Part shown: piece after piece, positions 11,230-21,843 of the stretch
How positions within the stretch are numbered: position 1 is the stretch's first letter
Layout of the letters: every line of letters begins with the position of its first letter
Source: Mesostigma viride
Taxonomy: Eukaryota; Streptophyta; Mesostigmatophyceae; Mesostigmatales; Mesostigmataceae
Length of the DNA: 64,000 nucleotides
Assembly: GCA_009746045.1 (NCBI GenBank)
Contig: RPFO01000188.1
Location: 72,501-136,500, forward strand
Direction of reading: 5' to 3'
Notes under the pieces: generated by a model
What the model saw: only the letters and a program-made list of their open reading frames with translations
The model's database searches: none
What the model was told of the DNA's origin: nothing
Position numbers and translations under genes: made by a program

Positions 11230-11687
11230 AGTTGGATGGAGACTAGGGACGACGAACAACTGCGAAAGCTGAGAGCGAATGATGATTGTATTACAATAAT
11301 ACAATGAGAGAGCAAAGGAAGCTGAGGGCTCAGAATGGAACGTCTGGGCAAACTCGGGTGCTGCGGCACTCCCCAGTGCTACGCCTATATGCCTATGGCG
11401 GTGCTACCTGCAGCACACGACCAGTGGACAACTGTACACTGCAATGCCATGCGACCACGTCACTAGCAACCAGCTAAGACTCGGCCCGTCAGGCCCGGCT
11501 ACACCGGACCTGGCGGGTCGAGCTAGCACCTAGGAACAGTCTGGCACTAACCGCACATCGGTCCACATGACACCTCAGTACCGTACACCCTGCCGTACTG
11601 TACTGAGGTGTCCCGCTCAGCCGCGGTAGGCAATACGCGGCGCGCAGGCCGGAAATCCGTGTGTCAGCCTAAGCATCTCATCTAACT
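11230..11687 (-). repeat. 3' LTR of the Copia element
   Basis: It matches 19247-19703 over its whole length. An imperfect inverted repeat at about 11568-11611 (ACACCTCAGTAC...GTACTGAGGTGT) lies inside both LTRs and could form a hairpin in the RNA. Confidence 0.9.
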
Positions 11688-12059
11688 CCCATTATGTTTT
11701 CCTTTCAGGTTGAAGGCTAGCGACTTCAAGCCTGACCCTGCCCAGCTAGGAGACTGACTCCAAGCTGACTGAGGTGCTGAGCAACTGACACCCATACTGC
11801 AACATCTGGACTGAAAAAGATGGGCCCCAGAACTCGTGCAATACTTGTGATGGCATCACGTTTAGCTCAACATGCCCGGGGAGTTCCTCCTCCTCGCGAG
11901 CTCACAAGGGAGATAGCTATGCCTGTCTGCCTATCCAGGGAGTGCACCACCAGCCAAGAAGCCATTGTAAAAATGCCAAGGTAACCGTTTAAGAGGTTCC
12001 ATGTTGTTCCATCATCATCGCCCACTCAGAGAAAAATACCCAGCCAGGCTGGGTCAACT

Positions 12060-12330
12060 GAGCTCAGGTTACCTGCAACCTGAGGAGTGACAGTGGACAG
12101 GTTTATTGCACCCTGCACTGTCCATGTTGTACCTGCACAACATGTGAGGACCAGCCACCCCTGCCCTGCACAGAGGGGGCTGAAGTCCGAGTGACAGGTG
12201 ACAGGACTATGACATCCTGGACCTGGCCACATTGCACCTGCACAACGTGTGAGACCAGCCACCCCTGCCCTGCACATGGGTGACTGAAGTCCTGGTGACA
12301 GGTGACAGGAATATTTCATCCTGCACCTGT
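12060..12330. repeat. Two-and-a-half-copy tandem repeat in the 3' part of the Copia element
   Basis: A unit of about 115 bases containing ACCTGCACAACRTGTGAG, GACCAGCCACCCCTGCCCTG and GACAGGTGACAGGA is repeated at about 12128 and 12234, with a partial third copy near 12325. It lies in non-coding DNA between the RNase H gene and the 3' LTR. Confidence 0.75.
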
Positions 12331-12761
12331 GCTGAGCACGTTGTACTAGACAACATGACAGCACCCATGCCTTTACTGCCACTGAACAGTAAGGCCAGGT
12401 GGCCCAGGATATCCACAGTGAACTGGGGTCCTGGGTAACCACCTGTCAAGGGAGCTTTGACCCTCCACTTGAATGGGGGCACCTGAGCCACTGAGCTCAA
12501 GGCCAATCCACCAAGGCATACGCCCTAGTGAAAAAGGTGTGAGATACATCCCATGCCCACCTATGAAGGTGTGCATAACGAAATTCCATGGTGTTGAAAA
12601 AATCAAAACAGATTTTATTGGGCATAGGGCACGCAGATGTATGAAAACAGACTCCAACCAACCCCCCTTGCTGGAAGCCACAACCTACCCCTTGGACCTG
12701 CCCAAGGGGTACTGGGTGACCTAGGCGGCCCTGGTGAACAGGACCCTGCTAGGCGTCCCCC

Positions 12762-14102
12762 CTATGGGGCAGGGTTGCCTGCTTGCCATAGGGGTTCATC
12801 AAGTGGTACAACAGCTGTATTGTCAGCTGCCTGCTGAGGCACTTTAGTGAGTGCATCAGCAGCGTTGTGTTTGTCCTCCACGTGACGGGTGGACTCCCAG
12901 TAGGTGGACTCCTGTTTCAGGACCACCCAGTCAAGATCAGTGTGGACAGCATAGGGGTTAGCAAGGAAACTGAGGACTGACTGACTGTCAGTGAGCAAGT
13001 GTGCCACCACCCCAGCATTGCTGCCTGCTTGCATCTGCAACCAAACCAGCACATGATTCAAGTACCTGGCATGAAGCACTGCTGACACCACTGCCCTGCA
13101 CTCAGCAGCATTGCTGCTGACAGCCTTGCGTCTATGCAACCGGCTGTACCATGAAATGAGAGACAAGGGTGCATCATCATTCTGCACAAAATACAAGCCT
13201 GACTCCCTTGCCTGCATCTTGGTAATCTGCCTGGACTCCATGGAACTATCCATCATAGCTTGGATGTGAATGGTTTTGTGGAGATCCAAGGAGTGCAAGA
13301 TAAGGGGAGGGCCTTCCTGGAGAGTTTTGGTGATGGCTTTGTGACCTACTTGCATCAAGACATCATCATCAACTCTGCTAACCACAGCCAGGTGAGGTGC
13401 ACACGTTGAGCACAACCACCCCAGCTTGCCTCTAATGGTAGGACAGGCTCCAGGTTTGATTTTTGTTTGCAAAACCTCCAAGCAGCTGTGCATGTAATCA
13501 TTGGGAGAGTAGAGTGCACACACCCACTGGTTTTGATGCTGCTGGAGTTGTAACATTGTGCCACAAAATTTTATGGCAGTGGTGCCCAGCTCTACTTGCT
13601 TGCCAATCTCAAAATGCTGTGACACTTGTTGAATAAAATCATCCACAGCACGCCTTGGCCCAGCAATCAGCTGATCATCCCCATGCCACACAAAGGTGAG
13701 AATGCCATGAGGGTGTGGGACCACAAAGAAGCAAGGGTCTATGTCATCATATCTAGCCCCTAGCTTTTCAAACACAGCCTGAGCTGACATCCTGAAAATG
13801 CGAGGAGCTGATTGCAGCCCTTCAACACCTATGTTAGCTTTCAGGTACTGCTGAGGGATGTGTTTTGCCCAAACTCTGGGAGTGGAGACTACATACACCT
13901 GACCATGCCACACTTGTTGTGCTATCTCAGGTGAGCCTTTCAGGAAAGCCCTTTTAATGTCTGTAGCCTTACATACATAGTCATCCCCATCATTGAGATG
14001 ACCCACAAAGACAGACAGCAAGATTTTTAGGGATGTTTGCTGAATGCCTGGCGTGTACAACTCTGCCTCTGTCAGATCAGTGGTGCCCTTGAACTCTGTC
14101 AC
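12762..14102 (-). CDS. Copia reverse transcriptase-RNase H
   Basis: This frame of 446 residues starts within the reverse transcriptase. CKATDIKRAFLKG carries the first catalytic Asp. FVWHGDDQLIAG is the active-site loop, with HGDD where Copia elements usually have YVDD. The RNase H part shows an Asp in AMMDSSMESRQ, a Glu in SNAAECRAVVSAV and an Asp in HLLTDSQSVLSFL. It ends with the Copia hallmark NAADALTKVP. The first finger region is missing from this frame; part may lie upstream at 14164-14535 after a frame change. The enzyme would copy the element RNA into DNA. Confidence 0.85.
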   Translation of the reverse strand: MTEFKGTTDLTEAELYTPGIQQTSLKILLSVFVGHLNDGDDYVCKATDIKRAFLKGSPEIAQQVWHGQVYVVSTPRVWAKHIPQQYLKANIGVEGLQSAPRIFRMSAQAVFEKLGARYDDIDPCFFVVPHPHGILTFVWHGDDQLIAGPRRAVDDFIQQVSQHFEIGKQVELGTTAIKFCGTMLQLQQHQNQWVCALYSPNDYMHSCLEVLQTKIKPGACPTIRGKLGWLCSTCAPHLAVVSRVDDDVLMQVGHKAITKTLQEGPPLILHSLDLHKTIHIQAMMDSSMESRQITKMQARESGLYFVQNDDAPLSLISWYSRLHRRKAVSSNAAECRAVVSAVLHARYLNHVLVWLQMQAGSNAGVVAHLLTDSQSVLSFLANPYAVHTDLDWVVLKQESTYWESTRHVEDKHNAADALTKVPQQAADNTAVVPLDEPLWQAGNPAP

Positions 14103-14163
14103 ACAAGGTCTAGCATGAAAATGACTGACCCATCTGCTGCTGGCTTATGTTTACACACAAACT

Positions 14164-14535
14164 TCAGGCGCAAGTGCTTGCACCCTGCAGGCTTTTTGTC
14201 AATAGGTGTGACAGGGGAGTATGAGAAGGACTAAGAGGATCTGGCACTACCCATTCTTCCCTGGCCTTGTTAAAGGCCTCCACCCATTTTAGGAATCCTA
14301 TGTGTGTGCGACAGTCTTGCTCTATCTGTTCATAAGAAAGAGGAGACATTTTAGCCACATCATGCTTGCCCAATCCAAATGAGTTGGGATGAAGTTTTTG
14401 GTTGTGAACCAAGTCTGCCACACAGGGTTCTTGCCCTGGGGCATACTTGGGTGTAGCAAATTTTACAGAAGCAATGTTGGTGTTAAGAAGTTTTTCAAGA
14501 GAAATTTTGAAATGATTCAGATCAACACCACCCAT
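14164..14535 (-). pseudogene. Copia polyprotein segment upstream of the RT
   Basis: A 123-residue frame (MGGVDLNHFKISLEKLL...EQIEQDCRTHIGFLKWVEAFNKAREEWVVPDPL) lies between the protease-like and reverse transcriptase frames. KWVEAFNKAREEW resembles the segment just before the RT fingers in Copia polyproteins (W..A...E). It is out of frame with both neighbours, so the polyprotein is broken here or needs frameshifting. Confidence 0.5.
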
Positions 14536-15215
14536 GTCCTGGATGGATAGTCTATCACTGGAGATGAGACACCAGGGTAACAGAGAAAAGGATCCCCCAA
14601 CAAAGCATTCCCTTTATAACCTTCCAAGACCTGAAAAGGAGTGGGGATACCGAGTATAGTCAACATGACCTGACCTAATACCTTGAGGGATGACTGCCCT
14701 GAGAAATCAGCCACATGGTGCCAGGGTGAAGGTTCCAAAGGCAAATGGGGCACAGCCAGGGCACTGATAATGCTGACCTGGGCTTGTGTGTCCACTGCAA
14801 CCATAAATGGGCTATTGTCATTCTGCCCAACCTTCCCCACCTTAGCTGATCCTGCAGCAGTTTGAGCTTTGGCTCTATGAGCTGCTTGTAAAATGCGAAC
14901 AGCGTCTGCTAGGCTGCGTTTGGAAGGTGCAGCTAGTGGCTGAGCTATGTTCACACTTGTAGAGGTGATAGGTTGCTGATCACCTGTTTTGCCAATGTGA
15001 CCCTCTGCTGCAGGGGGCCAATCCTGCAGTGACTGCCTGCAATCATCAAGGGTGACCTGGGTGTCACAGTGGGTGTGGCTCTCACACTCACCAGTGGGTG
15101 TTCCAAACAACCACTCACTGGGCAACGCTGGGATGCCAGGCAACTGTACAGGGCTGTCGGCCAACAGCTCTTCCTCCTCTGCCACGTCTGACACAGTTGG
15201 AAAATACAATTTCAT
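14517..15215 (-). CDS. Aspartic-protease-like segment of the Copia element
   Basis: The 232-residue frame has an acidic N-terminus and then PFMVAVDTQAQVSIISALAVPHLPL, followed by a flap-like region and NALLGDPFL. A single D-T/S-x motif, a hydrophobic middle and a LLGxDFL-like end are the pattern of retroelement proteases. Here the usual Gly after Asp-Thr is Gln. It overlaps the integrase frame by four bases. In known Copia elements the protease precedes the integrase, so this position is unusual. It could instead be a degenerate or neofunctionalised linker. Confidence 0.5.
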   Translation of the reverse strand: MKLYFPTVSDVAEEEELLADSPVQLPGIPALPSEWLFGTPTGECESHTHCDTQVTLDDCRQSLQDWPPAAEGHIGKTGDQQPITSTSVNIAQPLAAPSKRSLADAVRILQAAHRAKAQTAAGSAKVGKVGQNDNSPFMVAVDTQAQVSIISALAVPHLPLEPSPWHHVADFSGQSSLKVLGQVMLTILGIPTPFQVLEGYKGNALLGDPFLCYPGVSSPVIDYPSRTWVVLI

Positions 15216-16487
15216 CCTGTGAGGTGAACACCTGTGAATTTTCCCGTGTCATTGTGTTTAACTAACACTGTCCTGCCAGTGGTGTTAAACTTTAGGATGG
15301 TGGCTGGCCCATGCCAGGTACCCACCTTGCCTAGTCCCGACTCCTTGTAGAATAGGACCTGATCCCCTTCTCTGAAGGTGGGACGTGGATGCTTTGCATC
15401 CTTGACAGCTAACCTGCTAGCTGTCTGTGCTCGCTGTGCGTTGTAGAGGGCTAGTACCTCAGGTGGATAAATGCCTGCATGCAATCCATCTGGTGTAATG
15501 ACCACCCCTTGTGGGGTTTTCATGAGTGGCCTCCTGTTGAGGACTTGGCACAACCTGGTGGACCACAGAGCTCTGTCAGCATATGACCCACTGTCAGCCA
15601 GCAGATTGCCATCTTCTTTGGCTACAAGGGTTTTAATGGACCTGATGGCCCTTTCAATAATGCCTTGCCTCTCATGATCTTCTAGCCCAGCCAGATCAAT
15701 AGCCTCACACCCTGGTTCATTGGCAAGACACGTGAACTGCTGATCCAGTAACAATGCCTCCACAGGGTAGTACCTGGCCTGAGCAATCAAGAGAGCCCTG
15801 AGCAACTGTGTCTTGTCCATTCCAGGTAATGGTTCAATGGTTGTGTACCTTGACCATGCATCTTTAAGTGCCAAGTAAGATTGTCCTTTGATATGAAAGA
15901 CATCTCCTACCACCCTGCCCTTGCTCTTAGGTGGGGTAGCTACATGCCACTTAGGGGGTTTGGGTGCATTGAACTGACAATGCTGGCAGTGGGATCTGAC
16001 CACCTGGCATGCACGTCTGAGTGCTGCCCCCCCTATTGCTGCTGCCACCACCTCTGCACTCACTTCATGCCCATAAAGGAAATGCAACTGCAAAGCAAGC
16101 TCCTGAAAACTGATCTGAGCATCCTCTGCTGGGGACACTCTGCACACCTTGGGAACCATAGATGTGAAGGTTGGTTTAGAGACATAATCTTCTGAAACCA
16201 GCTGTAGCACCTTTCCAGAACTGCTCACTGCTCTGACAGTGGGGCATGCAGATGAAAGAGGTGAAGCAGGCACACTCAAGCCAGCATGAGAGGGAGACTC
16301 ACACTTCTTGCCGTAAGGAGGCCGCTTGCAGTCCTTGGGGTCACCGTGGGGCGGCCCGTGGCACTTGTGGCACAGGACGTCCAAATGCCCCAGCTCGTCC
16401 ACGTTCTTGCGGCAGGTGGGCCGCAGGTGGTACTTCATGCCACAGCGGGTGCACCGCTGAGAAGACTTGTCCTCCTTGTCCTGCTTC

Positions 16488-16552
<65 letters not shown>

Positions 16553-16882
16553 GCTGTTGTTGTTGTTGTTGCTGGAGCTGCCCCCCTTGGAGGGAGACTG
16601 CCCCTTACCCTTGCCCTTGCCCCAGCCCCTGCCCTTGCCCTTGCCCTTGCCCTTGCCCTTGCCCTTAAACATTTGTCCCAGCAGGGACTTGACTTCTGCC
16701 ATAGTGACAGGTCTCTTGCTCCTGTCTTCCCTCTCCCTATCCTCCTCCTCCCTCTCTTCCCCCCTGACCCTCTTTACAGAGGTGCCCATGGCCCCCTGGC
16801 TAAGGGGAGCCAAGGCCAGCTTGATATAATCCAATGCCTCCTTCATGTCCTCCCAGTACTTTGCCATTCCTGTGGCAAGCAT
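15212..16882 (-). CDS. Copia zinc knuckle and integrase
   Basis: This 556-residue frame opens with a charged Gag segment, a GKGKGKGKG repeat and a run of more than 30 Asn (16491-16575, AAC codons). CTRCGMKYHLRPTC is a CCHC zinc knuckle, and a second Cys/His cluster follows. The integrase has an HHCC-type region (LHFLYGHEVS...CQHC), a core Asp in VVGDVFHIKGQSYLALKDAWSR, a second Asp in ALLLDQQF and a Glu in GIIERAIRSIKTLV. The end is DQVLFYKESGLGKVGTWHGPATI. The second Asp motif is DQQF instead of the common DNG.EF. The protein would insert element DNA into the genome. Confidence 0.85.
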
Positions 16883-17658
16883 AGCGTAGGTGTTTTTGTC
16901 AAGTTTGAGTTTCTCAAGGAAGAACGCAGCAAGAACTTGTGATCTAGCTGCTGGACATCAGGACGTGCTTTGATGGCTAGCTCATATTTCTTTGTCTCAG
17001 CCACATAGTCCACTGATGTGACCCTGTATTCCTCTACCCACCTGAATGCCCCATATATGTCCACAGATGAGGGGGTGGAGAGGAGGTCAGTTAGCTCCTT
17101 CATGAAAGCCTCCCAAACTGCCCTAGCCTGCGTGTCCTGCCACTTGGGATACCTACGCTGGAAGACAAGAATGAGATTCTGAATCTGAGAAGAGGACTGA
17201 TGGTAGAAATCCCCCTGCATGAGAGATCCAAACCAATTCTTGACATTCAGTTCCTCCCTAGCCAGCTGCAGAGAGAGAAGTGCATGATTCCCCTGCTCCC
17301 TAGTATACCCCTCAGGCAGCCCCCTGACATTAATCCTATCCACAGGACGGTTTTCATTGTAAGTGGGCAACCTAGAGGGGGATGCAGGGGGAGAGGGAGA
17401 AGATGGTGTTGCTGCTGCAGCATTCACAGGAGAGACCTGCTGAGAGGGAAGTGCTACTTGAGTGAGCTGAGCAGGATGGGCAAACATGGGCTGTGTAGGA
17501 GGGTTAGACAACATAGGGGTGGGCTGGGTGGGGGTGTGAGTGTGTGTCACTTCCCGCCTCCTGCTGCGGGCCTCCTCCCAATCATGGAAGGTGGGAGAGA
17601 GGGACACTTCATCGTCAGTAGGGTTAGTAAGATCATGATGCACCAGGTAGGCAGCCAC
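16843..17658 (-). CDS. Copia Gag-like segment
   Basis: A 271-residue frame has a Thr/Pro-rich stretch (THTHTPTQPTPMLSNPP) and then a helical part (NHALLSLQLAREELNVKNWFGSLMQGDFYHQSSSQIQNLILVFQRRYPKWQDTQARAVWEAFMKEL) and ELAIKARPDVQQLDHKFL. Its position just before the zinc knuckle suggests the capsid part of Gag. It overlaps the next frame by 40 bases in a different phase. Confidence 0.65.
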   Translation of the reverse strand: MAAYLVHHDLTNPTDDEVSLSPTFHDWEEARSRRREVTHTHTPTQPTPMLSNPPTQPMFAHPAQLTQVALPSQQVSPVNAAAATPSSPSPPASPSRLPTYNENRPVDRINVRGLPEGYTREQGNHALLSLQLAREELNVKNWFGSLMQGDFYHQSSSQIQNLILVFQRRYPKWQDTQARAVWEAFMKELTDLLSTPSSVDIYGAFRWVEEYRVTSVDYVAETKKYELAIKARPDVQQLDHKFLLRSSLRNSNLTKTPTLCLPQEWQSTGRT

Positions 17659-18651
17659 CTACCCGCCCCTCTCAGGATGGCGTTGTGCAGGAGCTCCAGC
17701 AAACGCACCAGACGCACCCTGCTGCCCTGCACCCTCCTCCCTGAGAGGAGAGCCTGCAGGGCAGGCAGCAGGTCGTCGCACACCCTGCGTGTGCCCTCTT
17801 GGAGGTTGGGCAGGCCCAGGATGTGCGTGATGATTGCACACACCAGGCTGCCCGCCTCCGCGACGTGCATCTGCTGGCTCCTGTCGGCCAGCCCACGGAA
17901 GGAGGCTGTGGCTGTCTGTATGGCACGCCACACGGCCTCATCACCCAGGGTGATGAAGTCGCGACCTTGCAGGTCGCCCTCCAGCAGTGCTGGTTGCTGC
18001 CCAGCTGCGGTGGGACCCTGGGCCCCTCCGGCCCTGCCAGGGACTTGTCCTTGTTGCGACTAGAGGGGGCCTGCCCCCCAGAGCCGCTGGAGGTGCCCGT
18101 GACACCCTCCATGGGGGCTGCATCCCCCGCCAGCGCCGGAGGCGCCGGCGTCGCTGCCGGGGTCCCTGCGACCCCGGGCGCTTGTGTCGCCGCCGGGGTC
18201 CCTGCGACCCCGGTGGCCTCCTCAGCCACCTGGCCCCCCACGCTGGGCGGGGGAGCCTGCGGCTGAGGTTGGACCCTCTGACCTGCCAGAGGGTCCTGGG
18301 TGGCTTCACCACCCATGGGCGTGTTGGGGGCGTCTGCCGCCCCGCGCTCCGTCGCAGGCGGCATCGCAGCCGCCTCACGCCTATCCGGGCCCCAGCCAAC
18401 TGGCGTGACTTGGGGCCACGGCCCCAACGGAGTCAGCGGATCTCCTGTCGGGCGACCACGCGCAGCGCCTCTCTCTGGCGCTGCCTGGACGCCCACTGAT
18501 CAACAGTGCCGGGGTTGTGCCTCGGCCGATTGGCGAAACAGTACAGCCAAACTGCCACCTGAACCAGGGAGAACTGCATCCTAAGACGCCCCTCGATCAG
18601 CGTGTGCACCCGATGAACCTCTATCGCGTGCATCTCCTCATCTGGAAGCAC
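17547..18651 (-). pseudogene. N-terminal leader region of the Copia Gag, in several frames
   Basis: Down the minus strand come MRFSLVQVAVWLYCFANRP-type sequence (18651-18433), a long Pro/Ala/Gly-rich stretch (18496-18060) and a helical segment, TASFRGLADRSQQMHVAEAGSLVCAIITHILGLPNLQEGTRRVCDDLLPALQALL (17933-17550). They are in different frames. The helical part reads like a structural Gag domain, but I cannot name it. Confidence 0.4.
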
Positions 18652-19226
18652 TGAAAACGTTGACGTAAATCCGGCCGTTCACCGAAATGAACGCGGGATG
18701 TCGTCCTCCCCAATGGGGAGAAAATGGGGTGGGCGCCCGAACGCGACCGGGGGCGGAACATGTTCCCCATACCGGTCAATGTCCATGTGGCCATCTGTCG
18801 GCCCACGGAAAGGTTGCCAGACGTCGCAGGTGTCTGCGACGAAAGCTCAAGCGAAGGCCGAGGCCTCGCAGGCGGCACCTCGCCATCCTCCTCGAGGAAT
18901 CACTCCGCTCACGACCCCCGTCACCTGCGACGGGGGTGCGTGCCCGGGGGACCTGCCCCCCAGGTGCCATGGCGGACGAACCGCCATGGCAAACGGCCGA
19001 CCGCTCGCCATCCCCGGGCGCCGGGCCCCACCTGCGGGCCCCGACGCCTGGGTTGGTCAGCGACCACCGTGCGGAAGGTGACGTTGGGCGTCACCCTCGC
19101 ATCGTGGTGGAGGGCGTGCCCTCCGGCGAAAGGCGGGGTGAGGTGCGCCTGGCAGGCGCCTTCCCCTTGTTGTTGCCGTTGTTGCCGTTGTTGGAAGCCA
19201 TATCTTTTTTTTTGCTTGTAAAAAAA

Positions 19227-19246
19227 ATATCGAACTTTTCAGTCCA
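19227..19246 (-). other. Probable primer-binding site of the Copia element
   Basis: Immediately inside the 5' LTR the minus strand reads TGGACTGAAAAGTTCGAT. Starting with TGG directly after the LTR fits priming by the CCA end of a tRNA. The tRNA was not identified. Confidence 0.55.
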
Positions 19247-19703
19247 AGTTGGATGGAGACTAGGGACGACGAACAACTGCGAAAGCTGAGAGCGAATGAT
19301 GATTGTATTACAATAATACAATGAGAGAGCAAGGAAGCTGAGGGCTCAGAATGGAACGTCTGGGCAAACTCGGGTGCTGTGGCACTCCCCAGTGCTACGC
19401 CTATATGCCTATGGCGGTGCTACCTGCAGCACACGACCAGTGGACAACTGTACACTGCAATGCCATGCGACCACGTCACTAGCAACCAGCTAAGACTCGG
19501 CCCGTCAGGCCCGGCTACACCGGACCTGGCGGGTCGAGCTAGCACCTAGGAACAGTCTGGCACTAACCGCACATCGGTCCACATGACGCCTCAGTACCGT
19601 ACGCCCTGCCGTACAGTACTGAGGTGTCCCGCTCAGCCGCGGTAGGCAATACGCGGCGCGCAGGCCGGAAATCCGTGTGTCAGCCTAAGCATCTCATCTA
19701 ACT
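19247..19703 (-). repeat. 5' LTR of the Copia element
   Basis: It is near identical to 11230-11687 and starts (minus strand) AGTTAGATGAGATGC. The promoter of the element should lie here, but I cannot point to a TATA box with confidence. Confidence 0.9.
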
Positions 19704-19708
19704 GTCGG

Positions 19709-20057
19709 CCATAGCTCCCGTCGCCGTTGTTGCTGCGTCAAGGTCAAGTCGTCGTCCAGCGTGTAGGCGGTCCCCCCAAGCCGCTTGCGACACTTGAGGA
19801 ACTCCATCTTATCCGCCATGGTGTCAAAGGTGAGGAGCAAGGGGAGGGGCCGGCCTTACCCCGCGAGCGGGGAAGGCGGGTCACCCCCCGCGGCTTGCCC
19901 TTACCAGTGATAGCCATGGGGACAAGGATTTTGTTCTCAAACGCCAGGGCAAGGGTCTCGGAGGTCTCGTCCTGCAGCGGGTCGAAGTGCTTGACTATGA
20001 CGTTAAGGCTGCGCTTGGCAAGCTCGGCCTCCTCGCGGAGGTCCAGCGTCTGCTGCT
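19709..20057 (-). pseudogene. LINE ORF1-like fragment, upstream part
   Basis: The minus strand encodes SSKQQTLDLREEAELAKRSLNVIVKHFDPLQDETSETLALAFENKILVPM. In another frame it reads YTLDDDLTLTQQQRR, matching RFTLDDDLTLAQQQRRRELW at 3880-3960. Frameshifted. It joins 11080-11229 once the Copia element is removed. Confidence 0.6.
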
Positions 20058-21558
20058 TACTGGAAATGGCCTCTGCCACCGGCTCAATAGTGCTTGCAGG
20101 CGTAAGTATATCGTGTTTCTACCTAGTTTCTGCCAGTTTTCCACTTATTTCTACCGACCTCTGCCCAGCCTCTCTAAGACCGCCATCCTACTCGACGTTG
20201 CTTGCATGTCAGCCATAGCAGGTTGCAGTTGTGCAGTATTTAGGTGCTGTATACGTCGTCAAGCCGTGCATATATCGTGAGGATTGGATGTTGATGGTTT
20301 ATACTGCGTTGATTGTGCAAGAAGATCAGCTGGGTGCCCATAATCATGGTGTATAATCATGTGTTGTTAGCATCTTGCCACCATTTGCTAGCATGCATTC
20401 CAGCGTCATCTTTGCCTGCATGTAAGCTCATGGATCACTCGACCTATCCAAGCCTTGCATTACACGTGCCTCTTTCTTTCAGTATTGCACGCGTTATGGA
20501 ATGAAAACCCAGCACCTCCATTCCCACGAGGCATGTGCTCAACACGTTGTGAGAGTGGATGATGCTTTGGCTATGGCTGCCTGATTCAGTCATATGAGGT
20601 CATCCAGTCATGATGTTTGATGCATGTTTGATGCTGTATAACTTATACAACGCCTACTATGTTCAACGTTTTGACCCTCCAAGCTCACTATGGCCCCGTT
20701 TATGGGGCTCGGGTCGATCGTTGCGTAATGTTGTCAAGGGCTCTCATGTTTCCCACTGCGTTGTACTGCGTTGTAATTGTGATGCTAATGAAAAATAGCT
20801 CCAGTGGCCCAATGGGCCTGAGTTTTGTTTCACAGAGCCTGCATATGTTGCCCATAGCTCGTGCAAGAAGCCAGATTTTTTTCATGAACCATTTGTGAAT
20901 AAGCACATGACTTGTGACCTAGGGTCAAGAAATCGCGGTCATGGTCAGACCCCCCTGTATTCAAACCAGTGTATCTCTCTAATGAATTAGCACTTTGTAG
21001 GTCTGAGTAGCTCAAAAAATCCTTTGATTTATGGGCTTTCAGGAAATTACATACATGACCATGAAAAAAAATTTTCCTTGGGTGCTATCTATACGCGTTC
21101 TAAAAAAAGCTTACAACGCGATATATCGCGTTCTAATTAACCCGTGTTTTTTTACAACGCGATACATCGCGTTGTAGGGTTAGAACGCGATGTATCGCGT
21201 TGTAATCTGACACGTGGCAAACCTATTAAACATGCGATTTTTGGTCTGAAACTTTCAAGATAGGTCAGAAACATCTAATAGAATTCAAGAAAAAATCCTG
21301 GTATTTTCAGGGGGGGTGTCCAAAGACAAGAAAATTTACACGACGCTGGATTCGAGTAGATCTCGCGAAAACAAGCATGTTTGCCACTGGTCGCAACCCC
21401 AGGGGGTCTCTAGGTAAGAAGTTACAGAGCCTCAAAAACGGTTAACTTAAAGGGTAGGTAGGTAGGGTGCCGGGCCGATATGGGTTTTTTACAACAAAAC
21501 ACCTGGATTTTCTGCTAACTCTCTGTATGGTCGGAATTTGGAGATGGTTTGACGGACA

Positions 21559-21833
21559 TAATTAGCCGACGTCTTGAGCCCACCTCACATTTGTAGCATA
21601 AGCTATGCGACAGCCTACCTATGGTATTGCACTGGTTGTATTGCACCCACAGTGTTGCGCCCCGGCACCATGCCGTGGAGAGAGCGCTCTGTGGCCTGCC
21701 CACCTGCGGCAGTGAGAGAAGCTAGGGCGCCCTCCCTCCTTCTCACTGTGTATATTATAGGGTTGAAGGTTCCTTTACTCTGTATTGGCACCCACGTGAC
21801 GCAGTCACGTGCTTATATTAATTAATTAATTAA
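21559..21833 (+). mobile_element. 275-bp LINE fragment inside the DNA transposon
   Basis: TTGACGGACA flanks it at 21549-21558 and 21834-21843. The insert ends on the right with the hairpin CACGTGACGCAGTCACGTG and a TTAA repeat tail, so it is in plus orientation and 5'-truncated. Confidence 0.85.
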
Positions 21834-21843
21834 TTGACGGACA

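Larger units (their letters stand above)
11230..19703 (-). mobile_element. Copia-type LTR retrotransposon with non-canonical termini
   Basis: Two direct repeats of about 458 bases (11230-11687 and 19247-19703) bound an 8,474-bp element flanked by the 5-bp duplication GTCGG (11225-11229 and 19704-19708). The empty site, GGTAGGTCGGCCATAGCTC, is visible at 3880-3900 and 61836-61856. Genes run on the minus strand in the order gag, zinc knuckle plus integrase, protease-like, reverse transcriptase and RNase H. The LTRs differ at about five positions by eye, so the insertion is young, yet the coding frames are disconnected. The element ends are AGTT...AACT instead of TG...CA. Confidence 0.9.
10659..20059 (-). 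mobile_element. LINE inserted in the piggyBac-like element, host of the Copia element
   Basis: CTGGAAAT flanks it at 10651-10658 and 20060-20067, and the uninterrupted site is seen at about 29277-29290 in copy 2. The 3' end is at the left, with a TAAT-rich tail and the conserved GTGGGGAGCATATGTAACAC block. ORF1-like coding remnants lie at 11080-11229 and 19744-20057 on the minus strand. Without the Copia insertion the LINE is only about 0.92 kb. Confidence 0.85.
9992..21136. mobile_element. piggyBac-like non-autonomous element, copy 1 (interrupted)
   Basis: The left end is TTAA (9988-9991) followed by CCCGTGTTTTTTT and two palindromes with core AACGCGATRYATCGCGTT at 10006-10052. The body runs 9992-10658 and continues at 20068-21136 after the LINE/Copia insertion. 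The last 7-10 bases are displaced by copy 2, which inserted into a TTAA at 21137-21140. The body matches copy 2 (28773-30365) and the inverted copy 3 (32587-35826) closely. A TTAA target and ends beginning CCC are the pattern known for piggyBac. No transposase is encoded, so it would depend on an enzyme made elsewhere. Confidence 0.75.
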
